From: Truepera sp.
GTDB lineage: Bacteria > Deinococcota > Deinococci > Deinococcales > Trueperaceae
Length of the DNA: 43,051 nt
Assembly: GCA_018333895.1 (NCBI GenBank)
Contig: JAGXSJ010000042.1
Span: 1 to 43,051 of the forward strand
Direction: 5' to 3'
Each line of letters begins with the position of its first letter. Within the stretch, counting starts at the first letter, position 1. Shown one piece after another: positions 1-7,330 of this stretch. Under the pieces are notes generated by a model. That model saw only the letters and a program-made list of their open reading frames with translations, was not told the origin of the DNA and searched no databases. A program made the translations under genes and the position numbers.

Positions 1-564
1 ATCCGCGACCTGCGGCTCGGCCACTTCGACGTGCTGGTGGGGATCAACCTGCTGCGCGAAGGTCTAGATCTGCCCGAGGTCAGCCTGGTAGCCATCCTCG
101 ACGCCGATAAGACCGGCTTCTTGCGCAGTGAACGAAGCCTGATTCAGACCATCGGGCGGGCGGCCAGAAACGTGCGCGGCGAGGTGTTCCTCTACGCTGA
201 TACCATCAGCGAGGCGATGCGGGCAGCAATTGAGGAGACCCAGCGCCGCCGCGACAAGCAGTTAGCCTATAACCTCAGCCACGGCATCACTCCGGAGAGC
301 ATCAAGAAGCGTGTTCATGACGTGATTCGCAGCGAGAGTGGCGAGGCGGCAGCAGAGCTTGCCCCGTGGGAGCGCGAGCTGCTCCATGACGACCTTAAGC
401 AGGAGCTGGCAGCGCTCGAGGTCGAGATGTGGGAGGCCTCTGAGGCGCTAGATTTCGAACGGGCTGCGGCGATTCGTGACCGCATCCGTGAGTTAGAAGC
501 CAGGCTCCAGGGCCAAGAGCTCCCGGTCGTGGTGGTGCCGGGCGCGGCCAGGCGCAAGCGCTAG
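1..564 (+). CDS. uvrB: UvrABC excinuclease subunit B, C-terminal part (5' end outside window)
   Basis: This is the last 187 residues of UvrB, the DNA-loading helicase subunit of nucleotide excision repair. The frame is open from base 1, so the gene starts before the window. The visible part begins in the second helicase domain, with REGLDLPE (motif V) and QTIGRAARN (motif VI, arginine finger). It ends with the UVR motif that binds UvrC ([16 protein letters not shown], around residues 150-165 of the fragment). After that come only a short Val-rich and basic tail and TAG. The assignment is secure. carD follows 35 nt later on the same strand, so the two may be cotranscribed. Confidence 0.97.
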   Translation: MRDLRLGHFDVLVGINLLREGLDLPEVSLVAILDADKTGFLRSERSLIQTIGRAARNVRGEVFLYADTISEAMRAAIEETQRRRDKQLAYNLSHGITPESIKKRVHDVIRSESGEAAAELAPWERELLHDDLKQELAALEVEMWEASEALDFERAAAIRDRIRELEARLQGQELPVVVVPGAARRKR

Positions 565-599
565 GGCGCATGGTAGGCTGGCCCCAGGAGGGTCGAGCT

Positions 600-1082
600 G
601 TGACGTTTCAAGTAGGCGACCGCGTAGTCTATCCCAGCCAGGGGGCGGGCGTCGTCGAAGAGATTGTGACGCGCACCATCCTGGGTGAGTCTCAGCAGTA
701 CCTCAAGATCAGCTTCGTGCGGGGCGGGATGGATATGCTGGTTCCGCTCAGTAAGGGGCGCGAGGTAGGGCTGCGCCACACCGTTAAGCACGAGGAGATC
801 GCCGCCTTGCAGCAGGCCATGAAAGACGCCGACCTGACGCTGCCAACCCAGTGGCCGCCGCGCTACCGGGCGGAGCAGGAGATCCTCTCCGCTGGGCAGG
901 CGCTGATGTTGGCCAAGCTCATCGGGGTGCTAACCCAGCGCGACTTAGAGCGCGGGTTGGCCGGGACCGAGCGGCAGGTGCTCGAGACCGCCAAAACCAT
1001 GCTGGCCAGCGAACTGGCCATCGTGCAAGAGATCGACTTTGCTGAGGCGCTGCTGCAGGTCGAGGCGGCCGTGGCCGAGTAG
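600..1082 (+). CDS. carD: CarD/CdnL-family RNA polymerase-binding regulator
   Basis: A 160-residue protein of the usual CarD/CdnL length. The N-terminal Tudor-like RNA polymerase-interacting domain is visible as FQVGDRVVYPSQGAGVVEEI, followed by QQYLKISF and a LVPLSK strand. The C-terminal half is helical, as expected for the part that touches the upstream edge of the transcription bubble. By family knowledge it stabilises open complexes at rRNA and housekeeping promoters. An in-frame ATG lies at 570, but AGGAGGG at 586-592 is spaced 7 nt from GTG600, so GTG600 is chosen. It lies between uvrB and rsmA, all on the same strand. Confidence 0.93.
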   Translation: MTFQVGDRVVYPSQGAGVVEEIVTRTILGESQQYLKISFVRGGMDMLVPLSKGREVGLRHTVKHEEIAALQQAMKDADLTLPTQWPPRYRAEQEILSAGQALMLAKLIGVLTQRDLERGLAGTERQVLETAKTMLASELAIVQEIDFAEALLQVEAAVAE

Positions 1083-1088
1083 GGCCTG

Positions 1089-1907
1089 GTGGTGACAGTT
1101 CTCTACTCGCCAGCGGTGGTGCGGGAGTTGCTTGGGCGCTATAGCCTGCAAGCCGATAAGGCCTTGGGGCAGAACTTCTTAATCGACGGCAACATTCTCA
1201 AACAGATTGTGGAGGCAGCCGAGCTAGCCCCCAGCGATACCGTGCTGGAGATTGGCCCCGGCTTGGGAGTGTTGACCCGTGAGCTAGCGGTGAGAGCGCA
1301 GCAGGTCATAGCCGTAGAGCTAGATCGCCGGTTGCTGCCGGCCCTAGCTGAGACTTTGGTCGACTCTAATAATGTGACGGTAGTTCACGGTGATGGGCTT
1401 AAGTATGACCTCACTCAACTCCCGCTGGCTAGCGTGCTGGCTGCTAACCTCCCCTACCACGTGGCTACCCCCTTGGTGGCTCGAGCCTTAGCCTCGGGGC
1501 GCTTTAAGCGGCTGGTGTTTCTGGTGCAAAAGGAGGTGGCGCAACGTATGGTCGCAGCGCCGGGAGGCGAAGCTTATGGCGTGCTAAGCCTGATAGTGGC
1601 GCACTTTGCCACGGCCAAAATCGTTCGTGACGTGCCAGCTGCTGCCTTCTGGCCGCCGCCGGAGGTAACCAGCAGCCTGGTCAGGCTAGCGGTAAGGCCC
1701 CATGTCGCGCCCGACCCAGAGCTGTTTGCGCTGATCCATGACGGCTTTCGCCACCGCCGCAAGACTCTCAAGAAGAACCTGCTGCTGGCTGGCTATCTGC
1801 CGGAGCGGGTCGCTCGGGCGCTGAGCACACTAGGGCTGGATGAGCGCATCCGGGCCGAGGCCTTGGGATTAGCGCAGTTTAAAGAGCTGCAGGCGGCCTT
1901 GCGCTAA
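1089..1907 (+). CDS. rsmA: 16S rRNA (adenine1518-N6/adenine1519-N6) dimethyltransferase
   Basis: KsgA/RsmA dimethylates two adjacent adenines in the 3' terminal helix of 16S rRNA late in 30S maturation. The 272-residue product has the family motifs in order: ALGQNFLID near residue 25, the SAM-binding EIGPGLGVLT near residue 55, an acidic VELDRRL, and the catalytic NLPYHVATP near residue 120. The C-terminal part has FRHRRKTLKKNL, typical of the RNA-binding domain. It starts at GTG1089 (an alternative GTG is at 1092), 6 nt after the carD stop, so it is probably translated from the same message. Length and motifs are complete. Confidence 0.96.
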   Translation: MVTVLYSPAVVRELLGRYSLQADKALGQNFLIDGNILKQIVEAAELAPSDTVLEIGPGLGVLTRELAVRAQQVIAVELDRRLLPALAETLVDSNNVTVVHGDGLKYDLTQLPLASVLAANLPYHVATPLVARALASGRFKRLVFLVQKEVAQRMVAAPGGEAYGVLSLIVAHFATAKIVRDVPAAAFWPPPEVTSSLVRLAVRPHVAPDPELFALIHDGFRHRRKTLKKNLLLAGYLPERVARALSTLGLDERIRAEALGLAQFKELQAALR

Positions 1908-2087
1908 GGCCTAAGCTTGAGGCCGTGCTGCTCAGAGCTGCCGGAAGACGGTGCCGACAATTTCGGAGTAGTGCCCCTGATGGCACCCGGCCTGTTGGCA
2001 CTCTTGAGTTGGGGAGGCTTTCACATCAAATCAGGGTGGGCTCGGGGAATATACACCTATTGCGATACGCTTGACTTAATTTGGGAG

Positions 2088-2093
2088 TATACT
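2088..2093 (+). promoter_or_regulatory. -10 element TATACT for the PfkB-kinase gene
   Basis: TATACT is a near-perfect -10 box, 104 nt before the chosen kinase start. A TTGACT at 2071-2076 lies only 11 nt away, too close for a standard -35. If TTGACT is used, the matching -10 would be the poorer GTTTAA near 2094. The palindrome at 2106-2122 lies just downstream. Confidence 0.5.
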
Positions 2094-2105
2094 GTTTAAG
2101 AATTT

Positions 2106-2122
2106 CGTTGACCTGGTCAACG
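2106..2122. promoter_or_regulatory. 17-bp perfect palindrome, candidate operator
   Basis: The arms CGTTGACC and GGTCAACG surround a single T. The site starts 13 nt after the TATACT -10 box, so a bound dimer would cover the transcription start or block initial elongation. The symmetry and spacing suit a dimeric helix-turn-helix repressor. No regulator gene is adjacent, so its identity is unknown. Confidence 0.55.
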
Positions 2123-2197
2123 GCGTGCGGATAATGATGGCCGCGAACCGGTTTGGCGCCGGGGCGGCTCTGAGCTTGGTTATAGGAGATGAGGTGG

Positions 2198-3142
2198 ATG
2201 TCGAAGTTCTTTGTGATTGGCGATGTAACAGTCGATCAGACCTATTTTGTCAATGCGTTACCAGAGTCGGGTGGCGAAGCCTCGGCTACCCGCGCCATTA
2301 TGGAGCCGGGTGGGGCGGGCGGCACGATAGCTACCGTGCTGGCCCGTCTCGGCAATCGGGTGGTGCTAGCAGCGCGGGTCGGTAAAGGGCCGTTCGCCGA
2401 GTTGGCGCTGAGCCGTGTGCGCGAAGCAGGCGTGGACACCGGACTGATTCAGGTTGACAGTGAGGTACAGACCAGCAGTGTTACCTTGCTGATAACCCCT
2501 GATGCTCAGCGCACCATGATCAGCGCCGGTGGGGCTAGCCGTCGGCTCAATGCCGCTGAACTAGTGGCCAGTGACGTCACCGACTGCGACGCTTTGATAA
2601 TGAGCGCCTATAGCCTGATCGGTGGTTGGCAGCGTGAATACGCTCTTAGGGCTTTAGAGCTAGCCAAGCGCGCGCGCCTTACTACCTTCATCGACATGGG
2701 CAGTGGAGCGGTAAACGCGCTAAAAGACCGACTGATCAACCTGGTACGGGACGTGGACTACCTGCTGATGAACCAGCGTGAGCTGGTTACCTTAACCGGC
2801 GAGAGTTCGATCTCGGACGCCGTGGTCGGCTTAGCGGCGCGTGGCATCAAGCGGGTCATCGTCAAGGTCGGCGAGCTGGGCTCGATCGTGATCACCCCCG
2901 AGTTGACCGAACTTATAGAGGCCTGGCCGGTTAAGAGCGTCGATTCGACCGGCGCTGGCGACTACTACACCGCCGCTTTTGCGCATGGCATCATGCAGGG
3001 CTACGATCTGCACTATGCTGCCCGCATGGGGAATGTGGCCGGGGCCTTAAACGCCACCTTCATCGGGGCTCAGACGTGTGTCTTTGATGCCGCCACGCTA
3101 CAAGTCCATGTGCAGCAGATGATGAATGCGCAACATGCTTAA
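2198..3142 (+). CDS. PfkB/ribokinase-family carbohydrate kinase
   Basis: A 314-residue ribokinase-fold kinase that transfers phosphate from ATP to a sugar or nucleoside hydroxyl. The start has the family strand FFVIGDVTVDQ, then the substrate-site glycines EPGGAGGTIA near residue 40. The C-terminal PfkB signature DSTGAGDYYTAAF carries the catalytic Asp and anion hole near residue 250. The motifs do not identify the substrate. ATG2198 is preferred over ATG2189 because AGGAG at 2184-2188 is 9 nt upstream of it. A palindromic operator candidate lies upstream, and a small unknown gene follows after 35 nt, probably in the same operon. Confidence 0.88.
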   Translation: MSKFFVIGDVTVDQTYFVNALPESGGEASATRAIMEPGGAGGTIATVLARLGNRVVLAARVGKGPFAELALSRVREAGVDTGLIQVDSEVQTSSVTLLITPDAQRTMISAGGASRRLNAAELVASDVTDCDALIMSAYSLIGGWQREYALRALELAKRARLTTFIDMGSGAVNALKDRLINLVRDVDYLLMNQRELVTLTGESSISDAVVGLAARGIKRVIVKVGELGSIVITPELTELIEAWPVKSVDSTGAGDYYTAAFAHGIMQGYDLHYAARMGNVAGALNATFIGAQTCVFDAATLQVHVQQMMNAQHA

Positions 3143-3177
3143 CGCGGACTGATTGCAGGGACTTTAGGAGGAGAACC

Positions 3178-3558
3178 GTGAAAGCACCAGACTACCAAGC
3201 TCTAAGCAAAGCCAAACGCCTGGATTGGGCCTGCGGCGAGATCTTGATCGGCATCGGCGCCGGCGAGTTCCGTGCTGCGGTCGAGCGCGTGCTGTTAGCA
3301 GTGGAGGCCACACGGACTCGTGCGCGCGGCAAGAAAGCTCGCCCGTCGCCTCGTCAAGGGAAGGCCACGAGCTCCGGGCTGACCCCGCTGCAAGAAGAGA
3401 TTTTGCGCCGACTCGCGGCGGACGATCCGCACCCGGTGGCGCTAGGGCGTGGTGCCGGACCGGCGGCGCGCTTCTTGATCCAGGGTGGCCTGGTGGTCCG
3501 CGACGAGCAGGGCTACTCCCTAACTGACGCGGGTCGGGCCTGGCTGGTGCAGCCCTAG
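3178..3558 (+). CDS. Small protein of unknown function, possible C-terminal winged helix
   Basis: The 126-residue product is not recognised. It has a helical N-terminal part (residues 1-45), a short basic linker rich in Arg/Lys/Ser (about 46-65), and a C-terminal part from LTPLQEEILRRL to LTDAGRAWL. The last part resembles a winged helix: a helix pair, then a turn through GGLVVRDEQGYSLTDAG. That would suggest DNA binding, but this is only a pattern impression. AGGAGGAG at 3166-3173 strongly supports GTG3178. It follows the sugar kinase by 35 nt and probably shares its message. Confidence 0.7.
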   Translation: MKAPDYQALSKAKRLDWACGEILIGIGAGEFRAAVERVLLAVEATRTRARGKKARPSPRQGKATSSGLTPLQEEILRRLAADDPHPVALGRGAGPAARFLIQGGLVVRDEQGYSLTDAGRAWLVQP

Positions 3559-3585
3559 TCTCACCTTTAGTGGGATGGCCTGGCG

Positions 3586-3591
3586 TAGACT
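3586..3591 (+). promoter_or_regulatory. -10 element TAGACT placed for a leaderless start
   Basis: TAGACT ends 6 nt before GTG3598 and there is no Shine-Dalgarno sequence. This is the geometry of leaderless transcripts in Deinococcus. No good -35 is present. Confidence 0.5.
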
Positions 3592-3597
3592 GAGCTG

Positions 3598-4515
3598 GTG
3601 AAATACCTTCTAATCGCGGCGCTCTTGCTAGCCACGGCTGCCGCGCAAGGGGATTACGCGCAGCGCTTTGACCTTGCCTGGCGGCTGGTGGCCGAGCGCT
3701 ACTGGGATCAGAACTTTAACGGCGTCGATTGGCAGGCGGTGCGTGAGGCCTACGAACCTGAGGCGCTAAGGGCTGGCGATGACGCCGCCTTTTATGCCGT
3801 GTTGGAGGCGATGTATCAGGCTCTGGGCGATAACCACACGGTCTTTGTGCCGCCCCACCGGGTGCAAGAGATCCGTGAGAGTTTCGGTGATCTCCCTTGC
3901 TTACCAGTTTTTATGCAGGCCGGTGAAACGCGTTTCGGCACGGTGCGCTACGAGCTGCTCGAGCCCGGCATCGGCCTTATTCAACTCCCTGACTTGGCGT
4001 CGGCCAATGTGGCGGGCAACCTCCGCCAAGCGGTGCGGTCGCTTATCGCTAAGCAGGCCGAGAGCCTGATCCTCGACCTGCGCGGCAATCCCGGTGGGCG
4101 ACTACTGGAGATGATGCAGGCGGCGGGGGTCTTTACCGGCGGCTTGTTGTGGCGCGTAGTGACGCGCTGGATGCTCCCCATCCCCTACCCGGCCATCGGT
4201 CCGACCGAAACCGGCCTGCCGCTGGTGGTGCTGATCGACGGCGGTGTGAACAGCGCCGCCGAAGGGCTGGCCGGAGCACTGCAAGCCCAAGAGCGGGCGG
4301 TGCTAATTGGCGAGACTACTGCGGGTAACGTCGAGGCGGTGCTGCCATTTTGCCTGCCCGGCGGTTCACAGGCCTGGATCGCTACCGGCGTGCTGGCCCC
4401 GCTGCGCGGCCCGACCTGGGAGGGGCGTGGGGTTGAGCCCGATATCGCCGTCCCAGCTGCGGAAGCGCTGGAAGCGGCCTTGCGCTATCTGCACGACCGC
4501 CGTGCCGGACGCTGA
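3598..4515 (+). CDS. Secreted S41-family serine peptidase (tricorn/IRBP-like subtype)
   Basis: The 305-residue product begins with a signal peptide (Leu/Ala core, cleavage near Ala16-Gln17), so it probably acts outside the membrane. The S41 core is clear: LILDLRGNPGG around 157-167, GGVNSAAEGLAGAL around 215-228 with the nucleophile Ser219, then GETTAGN. In classical CtpA enzymes the latter motif carries the catalytic Lys (GERTYGK); here that position is Asn244. Instead LGDNHT with His80 matches the Ser/His arrangement of tricorn-like S41B members. No PDZ domain is apparent. It is probably transcribed alone from a leaderless promoter. Confidence 0.88.
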   Translation: MKYLLIAALLLATAAAQGDYAQRFDLAWRLVAERYWDQNFNGVDWQAVREAYEPEALRAGDDAAFYAVLEAMYQALGDNHTVFVPPHRVQEIRESFGDLPCLPVFMQAGETRFGTVRYELLEPGIGLIQLPDLASANVAGNLRQAVRSLIAKQAESLILDLRGNPGGRLLEMMQAAGVFTGGLLWRVVTRWMLPIPYPAIGPTETGLPLVVLIDGGVNSAAEGLAGALQAQERAVLIGETTAGNVEAVLPFCLPGGSQAWIATGVLAPLRGPTWEGRGVEPDIAVPAAEALEAALRYLHDRRAGR

Positions 4516-4610
4516 AATTACCACTCTACCGGGTCTCCTGGGGAGAGTTCTTGACTGTGCATCGATCCTCAGTAAGGCGTGCTATCCTTACCCTAAAGAG
4601 GCATAGTAAG

Positions 4611-4847
4611 ATGCGCATCACCGCCACTGTCACCAGCAAGGGACAGGTCACCATCCCGCAACAGATCCGCCAGCGACTAGGGCTCAAACAGGGCGATCGA
4701 GTTGAGTTCATCATCGAGAATGGTGGGGCTGTCATTCGCCCCGCCCGTGCCGACGGCAACCCCTTTGCCGCCTATACCGGCGCGCTGGGGGGGTTCGCGA
4801 CTGAAGCCGACATCAACGCCTGGCTGCGCGCGCTACGGGACGACTGA
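4611..4847 (+). CDS. AbrB/SpoVT-type antitoxin
   Basis: A 78-residue protein whose first 45 residues are a swapped-hairpin AbrB DNA-binding domain (TVTSKGQVTIPQQIRQRLGLKQGD). The C-terminal tail would bind the toxin. The open frame extends upstream to 4551, but ATG4611 aligns with the family N-terminus and has AGAGG upstream. The partner PIN toxin frame begins 2 nt after the stop and is a remnant (4850-4981), so this antitoxin is probably an orphan. A TATCCT -10-like box lies at 4583-4588; no well-spaced -35 was found. Confidence 0.88.
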   Translation: MRITATVTSKGQVTIPQQIRQRLGLKQGDRVEFIIENGGAVIRPARADGNPFAAYTGALGGFATEADINAWLRALRDD

Positions 4848-4849
4848 CA

Positions 4850-4981
4850 GTGCTAAGCGCCATCGACACCAACGTCATCCTTACCCTCGATCCGGACCGC
4901 TATCGCCAGGACTTCCCTAAGCTCACGCTCGTCACCTCGACCAGGGCAGTCCGGCCAAACCAGCTCGAGCTAGATAGCTGA
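4850..4981 (+). pseudogene. PIN-domain (VapC-like) toxin remnant with internal deletion
   Basis: This 43-codon frame begins 2 nt after the antitoxin stop. Its first residues SAIDTNVIL are the start of a PIN domain with the first catalytic Asp. The frame then passes straight into DPDRYRQDFPKLTLVTS, which resembles the C-terminal strand region of VapC proteins. The middle, about 80-90 residues with the other acidic residues, is missing. The simplest reading is an in-frame internal deletion that inactivated the nuclease while leaving the antitoxin. It is too short to act as an RNase. Confidence 0.75.
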
Positions 4982-4983
4982 GT

Positions 4984-6279
4984 CTACCGCGTAGCTAGAT
5001 CGCGCAGTACCGTGCGCAGTGCCGCCGGGTCAGCCTCAAGCGGGGTGACGCTGACAGGCTGTTGCCAGAGTTGTGTGAGTGCAGGATCGGGGGGTGCTGT
5101 GAGTCCGAGCGTCCGCTGTACTACTTCCGGGAACTTAGCGGGGTGAGCGGTCGCCAGTAGCACGGTGGGGGTTAGGTCACCGCTCTCCTGGCGATAGCGC
5201 TCGATAGCCTCCAAGCCGACGCTGGTATGGGGGCAGAGCAAGTAGCCAAAGCGCTCGTAGCACCAGCGCAGGCGCGCCAGCATGGTCTGATCGTGGACGC
5301 TGGTGGCCCAGATGCGACTAGGCAGGTCGCTCTGGAGCTGATAGAGCCGCTCAAAGTTGCTGGGCGCACCGACGTCCATGGCGTTAGAGAGCGTGGCAAT
5401 GGTCGGCGCAAAGGCAAAAGGCTCGGCTAAACCGCGTAAGAACTTAGGAAAGTAATCATTGGCATTATGGGCGGCAATAAAGCGCTTAACCGGCAGCCCC
5501 ATCAACTGGGCCAGCACGCCGCCGGTCAGGTTGCCGAGATTACCGGAGGGGACGCAGAAGGTTATCGGATCGGCAAAGTGTCTGGCCGCCCACAGGTAGT
5601 AGAGCGACTGCGGTAACAGCCGCCCGATGTTGATCGAGTTGGCCGAGCTCAGCGGCAGATCGACTAGTGCCGTATCCACGAAGGCGGCTTTGACCAGCTC
5701 TTGGCAATCGTCAAACGTCCCGGCGACCTTAAAGGCGTGTACGCCGGGCCGGGCCACGATTAGCTGCCGCTCCTGCACCGGGCTGACCAGCCCTTGGGGA
5801 TAGATGATAACCACGGTGATGTTCGGCTGCCCCGCGAAGCCGTCGGCCACGGCGCTGCCGGTATCGCCCGAGGTAGCGACCAGGACGATGCGGCGCTCGC
5901 CCCGCCGGGTCAAAAAGTGCCCCATCAGGCGGGCCATCAGGCGCGCTCCAAAATCCTTGAACGACAGCGTGGGGCCGTGGAACAGCTCGAGCACCCACAG
6001 GTCATCGCCCAGCCGCACTAGCGGCACCGGGAAGTCAAGCGCCGCAGTAACGGCTGCTCTTAGCGCGCCCTCGGGCACCTCGCCGCCAAGCCAGCGCGAC
6101 AGCACCGCGGTGCCTAGCTCAGCCAGCGACGGCGCAGCGCGCCAGTTTTCAGGGAGCGCCGGAATGGCGGTGGGCAGATAGAGCCCGCCGTCGGGGGCTA
6201 AGCCCGCCAGCAGCGCCGTCTCAAACGACACCGGGTCGGCGGCCCGATTGCGGCTGCTGACATAGCGGGGGTAGCTCAC
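4984..6279 (-). CDS. thrC: Threonine synthase
   Basis: PLP enzyme that converts O-phosphohomoserine to threonine. The 431-residue length fits the long bacterial form. The N-terminal YVSSRN and FETALLAGLAPDGGLYLP are typical. The PLP lysine is in GPTLSFKDFGA (Lys108), and TSGDTGSA (136-143) and PSGNLGNLTGG bind the cofactor phosphate. The GTG start overlaps the stop of the upstream hom gene (GTGA at 6276-6279), implying translational coupling. Both enzymes act consecutively in the aspartate pathway. The gene is complete. Confidence 0.97.
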   Translation of the reverse strand: MSYPRYVSSRNRAADPVSFETALLAGLAPDGGLYLPTAIPALPENWRAAPSLAELGTAVLSRWLGGEVPEGALRAAVTAALDFPVPLVRLGDDLWVLELFHGPTLSFKDFGARLMARLMGHFLTRRGERRIVLVATSGDTGSAVADGFAGQPNITVVIIYPQGLVSPVQERQLIVARPGVHAFKVAGTFDDCQELVKAAFVDTALVDLPLSSANSINIGRLLPQSLYYLWAARHFADPITFCVPSGNLGNLTGGVLAQLMGLPVKRFIAAHNANDYFPKFLRGLAEPFAFAPTIATLSNAMDVGAPSNFERLYQLQSDLPSRIWATSVHDQTMLARLRWCYERFGYLLCPHTSVGLEAIERYRQESGDLTPTVLLATAHPAKFPEVVQRTLGLTAPPDPALTQLWQQPVSVTPLEADPAALRTVLRDLATR

Positions 6280-7268
6280 AACACCTCAAACGTCGGCTTG
6301 GTGGGTGGCTCGTTAGGGACCGGAGCTGCTTGGCGCAGCGGGGCCGGGCCGGGCTGCCCGGTTGCTGCCGCGATGATATCGGCCAGCACCGCGCTGGCGG
6401 TAGGGTTGGCACCAGCTCCAGCCCCGGCGATAAAGACCTCGCCTACCGCGTCGCCTACAAAGAGCAAGCCGTTGCGGGCGCTAGTTGCGTTGGCTAAAGG
6501 ATGCGCCAGTGGCAGCGCTAGCGGCCGTACCGCCGCTCGCCAGGCGCCGTGCTCAGGCCAGATGCTGCCCACTAGGCGCACCCGCTTCCCCTCGGCTAAC
6601 GCGCTCTGCACCACCTTGGGGCTCAAGTGGGTAATGCCGCGGGTAGCAGCTTTGACGCTCTCCCAGCTTATGGCCGGATCGAAGGCCAGCCGCGCCAGGA
6701 TGGTGAGTTTGTGTGCCGCATCAAGCCCTGTAACGTCCAGAGTGGGGTCGGCCTCGGCGTAGCCCAAGCGCTGCGCTTCGGCCAGCGCCTCGGCGTAGCT
6801 CACGCCCGCTTCAAGCTGCCCTAGGATGTAGGCGCAGGTACCGTTTAAGGTGGCGTGAAGTTCAAGCGGCTGCGAGCCACGCAGCGCGCCGGTCAGCGGC
6901 CCGATTACCGGCGTGCCGGCCATCACGGCGGCTTCGCAATAGAGGCGGCCTTGCGCCAGATACGGCGCAAACTCGTCCCAACGCTCGGCTAGCGCGGCCT
7001 TATTGGCGGTCACTACGCGCTTCCCAGCTGCCAGTGCGCGCAGCATCAGCTCGCCGGCCAAGGTGGTGCCGCCCATCACCTCGACTAGTAAATCGGCGCT
7101 AAGCACGTCGGCTGGGTCGGTAGTGATGGGCACCGTGACCTCACGGGGTTGGTGGAGGTCGCGCACCAGTGCTCGCGTTACCCGCAGCTCGAGCTCAGGT
7201 CGCCGTGCGATCAAGCGTGCCAGGGCTGAGCCGACATGGCCGACTCCCAAGAGTCCGATACCCGTCAT
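6276..7268 (-). CDS. hom: Homoserine dehydrogenase, short form without ACT domain
   Basis: NAD(P)-dependent reduction of aspartate semialdehyde to homoserine. The Rossmann motif GLLGVGHVGSAL is at residues 5-16, VMGGTT and VVTANKAAL follow, and the catalytic-domain signature GYAEADPTLDVTGLDAAHK is near residue 170. At 330 residues it ends after the catalytic domain plus a Pro-rich tail. The C-terminal ACT domain that gives threonine feedback in many bacteria is absent, so feedback control must differ. It is the first gene of the hom-thrC unit; TATCCT at 7276-7281 ends 7 nt before its ATG, which suggests a leaderless message. Confidence 0.96.
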   Translation of the reverse strand: MTGIGLLGVGHVGSALARLIARRPELELRVTRALVRDLHQPREVTVPITTDPADVLSADLLVEVMGGTTLAGELMLRALAAGKRVVTANKAALAERWDEFAPYLAQGRLYCEAAVMAGTPVIGPLTGALRGSQPLELHATLNGTCAYILGQLEAGVSYAEALAEAQRLGYAEADPTLDVTGLDAAHKLTILARLAFDPAISWESVKAATRGITHLSPKVVQSALAEGKRVRLVGSIWPEHGAWRAAVRPLALPLAHPLANATSARNGLLFVGDAVGEVFIAGAGAGANPTASAVLADIIAAATGQPGPAPLRQAAPVPNEPPTKPTFEVL

Positions 7269-7275
7269 GCTGCGA

Positions 7276-7281
7276 AGGATA
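7276..7281 (-). promoter_or_regulatory. -10 element TATCCT for hom-thrC, leaderless geometry
   Basis: On the minus strand TATCCT lies 7 nt upstream of the hom ATG (7268), with no Shine-Dalgarno between. The region also carries the oppositely oriented ychF promoter, so the two face away from each other in about 60 bp. Confidence 0.5.
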
Positions 7282-7291
7282 CCACGCCTGC

Positions 7292-7297
7292 TATACT
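7292..7297 (+). promoter_or_regulatory. -10 element TATACT for ychF
   Basis: TATACT lies 33 nt before the ychF ATG. A weak -35 (CTGCGA, 7270-7275) is 16 nt upstream. Unlike hom, ychF has a Shine-Dalgarno (GGGAG at 7321-7325) and a leader of about 28 nt. Confidence 0.5.
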
Positions 7298-7330
7298 TGC
7301 AGGTTGGCGCAGCGGGGTTAGGGAGCAGTC

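Larger units (their letters stand above)
1908..2197. other. Intergenic region with promoter and operator-like palindrome
   Basis: No convincing gene is seen in these 290 bases; the open frames present have no ribosome-binding site and no recognisable protein. A weak inverted repeat (GGCCT and AGGCC, 1908-1924) follows rsmA but has no T-run. The right half holds a -10-like TATACT and a 17-bp palindrome, described separately, which probably control the kinase gene downstream. Confidence 0.6.

Noticed and set aside
2071-2093. TTGACT-TATACT as a full promoter
   Set aside because: The spacer is 11 nt, too short. The -10 box may be used with another upstream element.
4551-4588. Promoter TTGACT...TATCCT for the antitoxin
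   Set aside because: The two boxes are 26 nt apart, too far for sigma-70 spacing. Only the -10-like box is mentioned.
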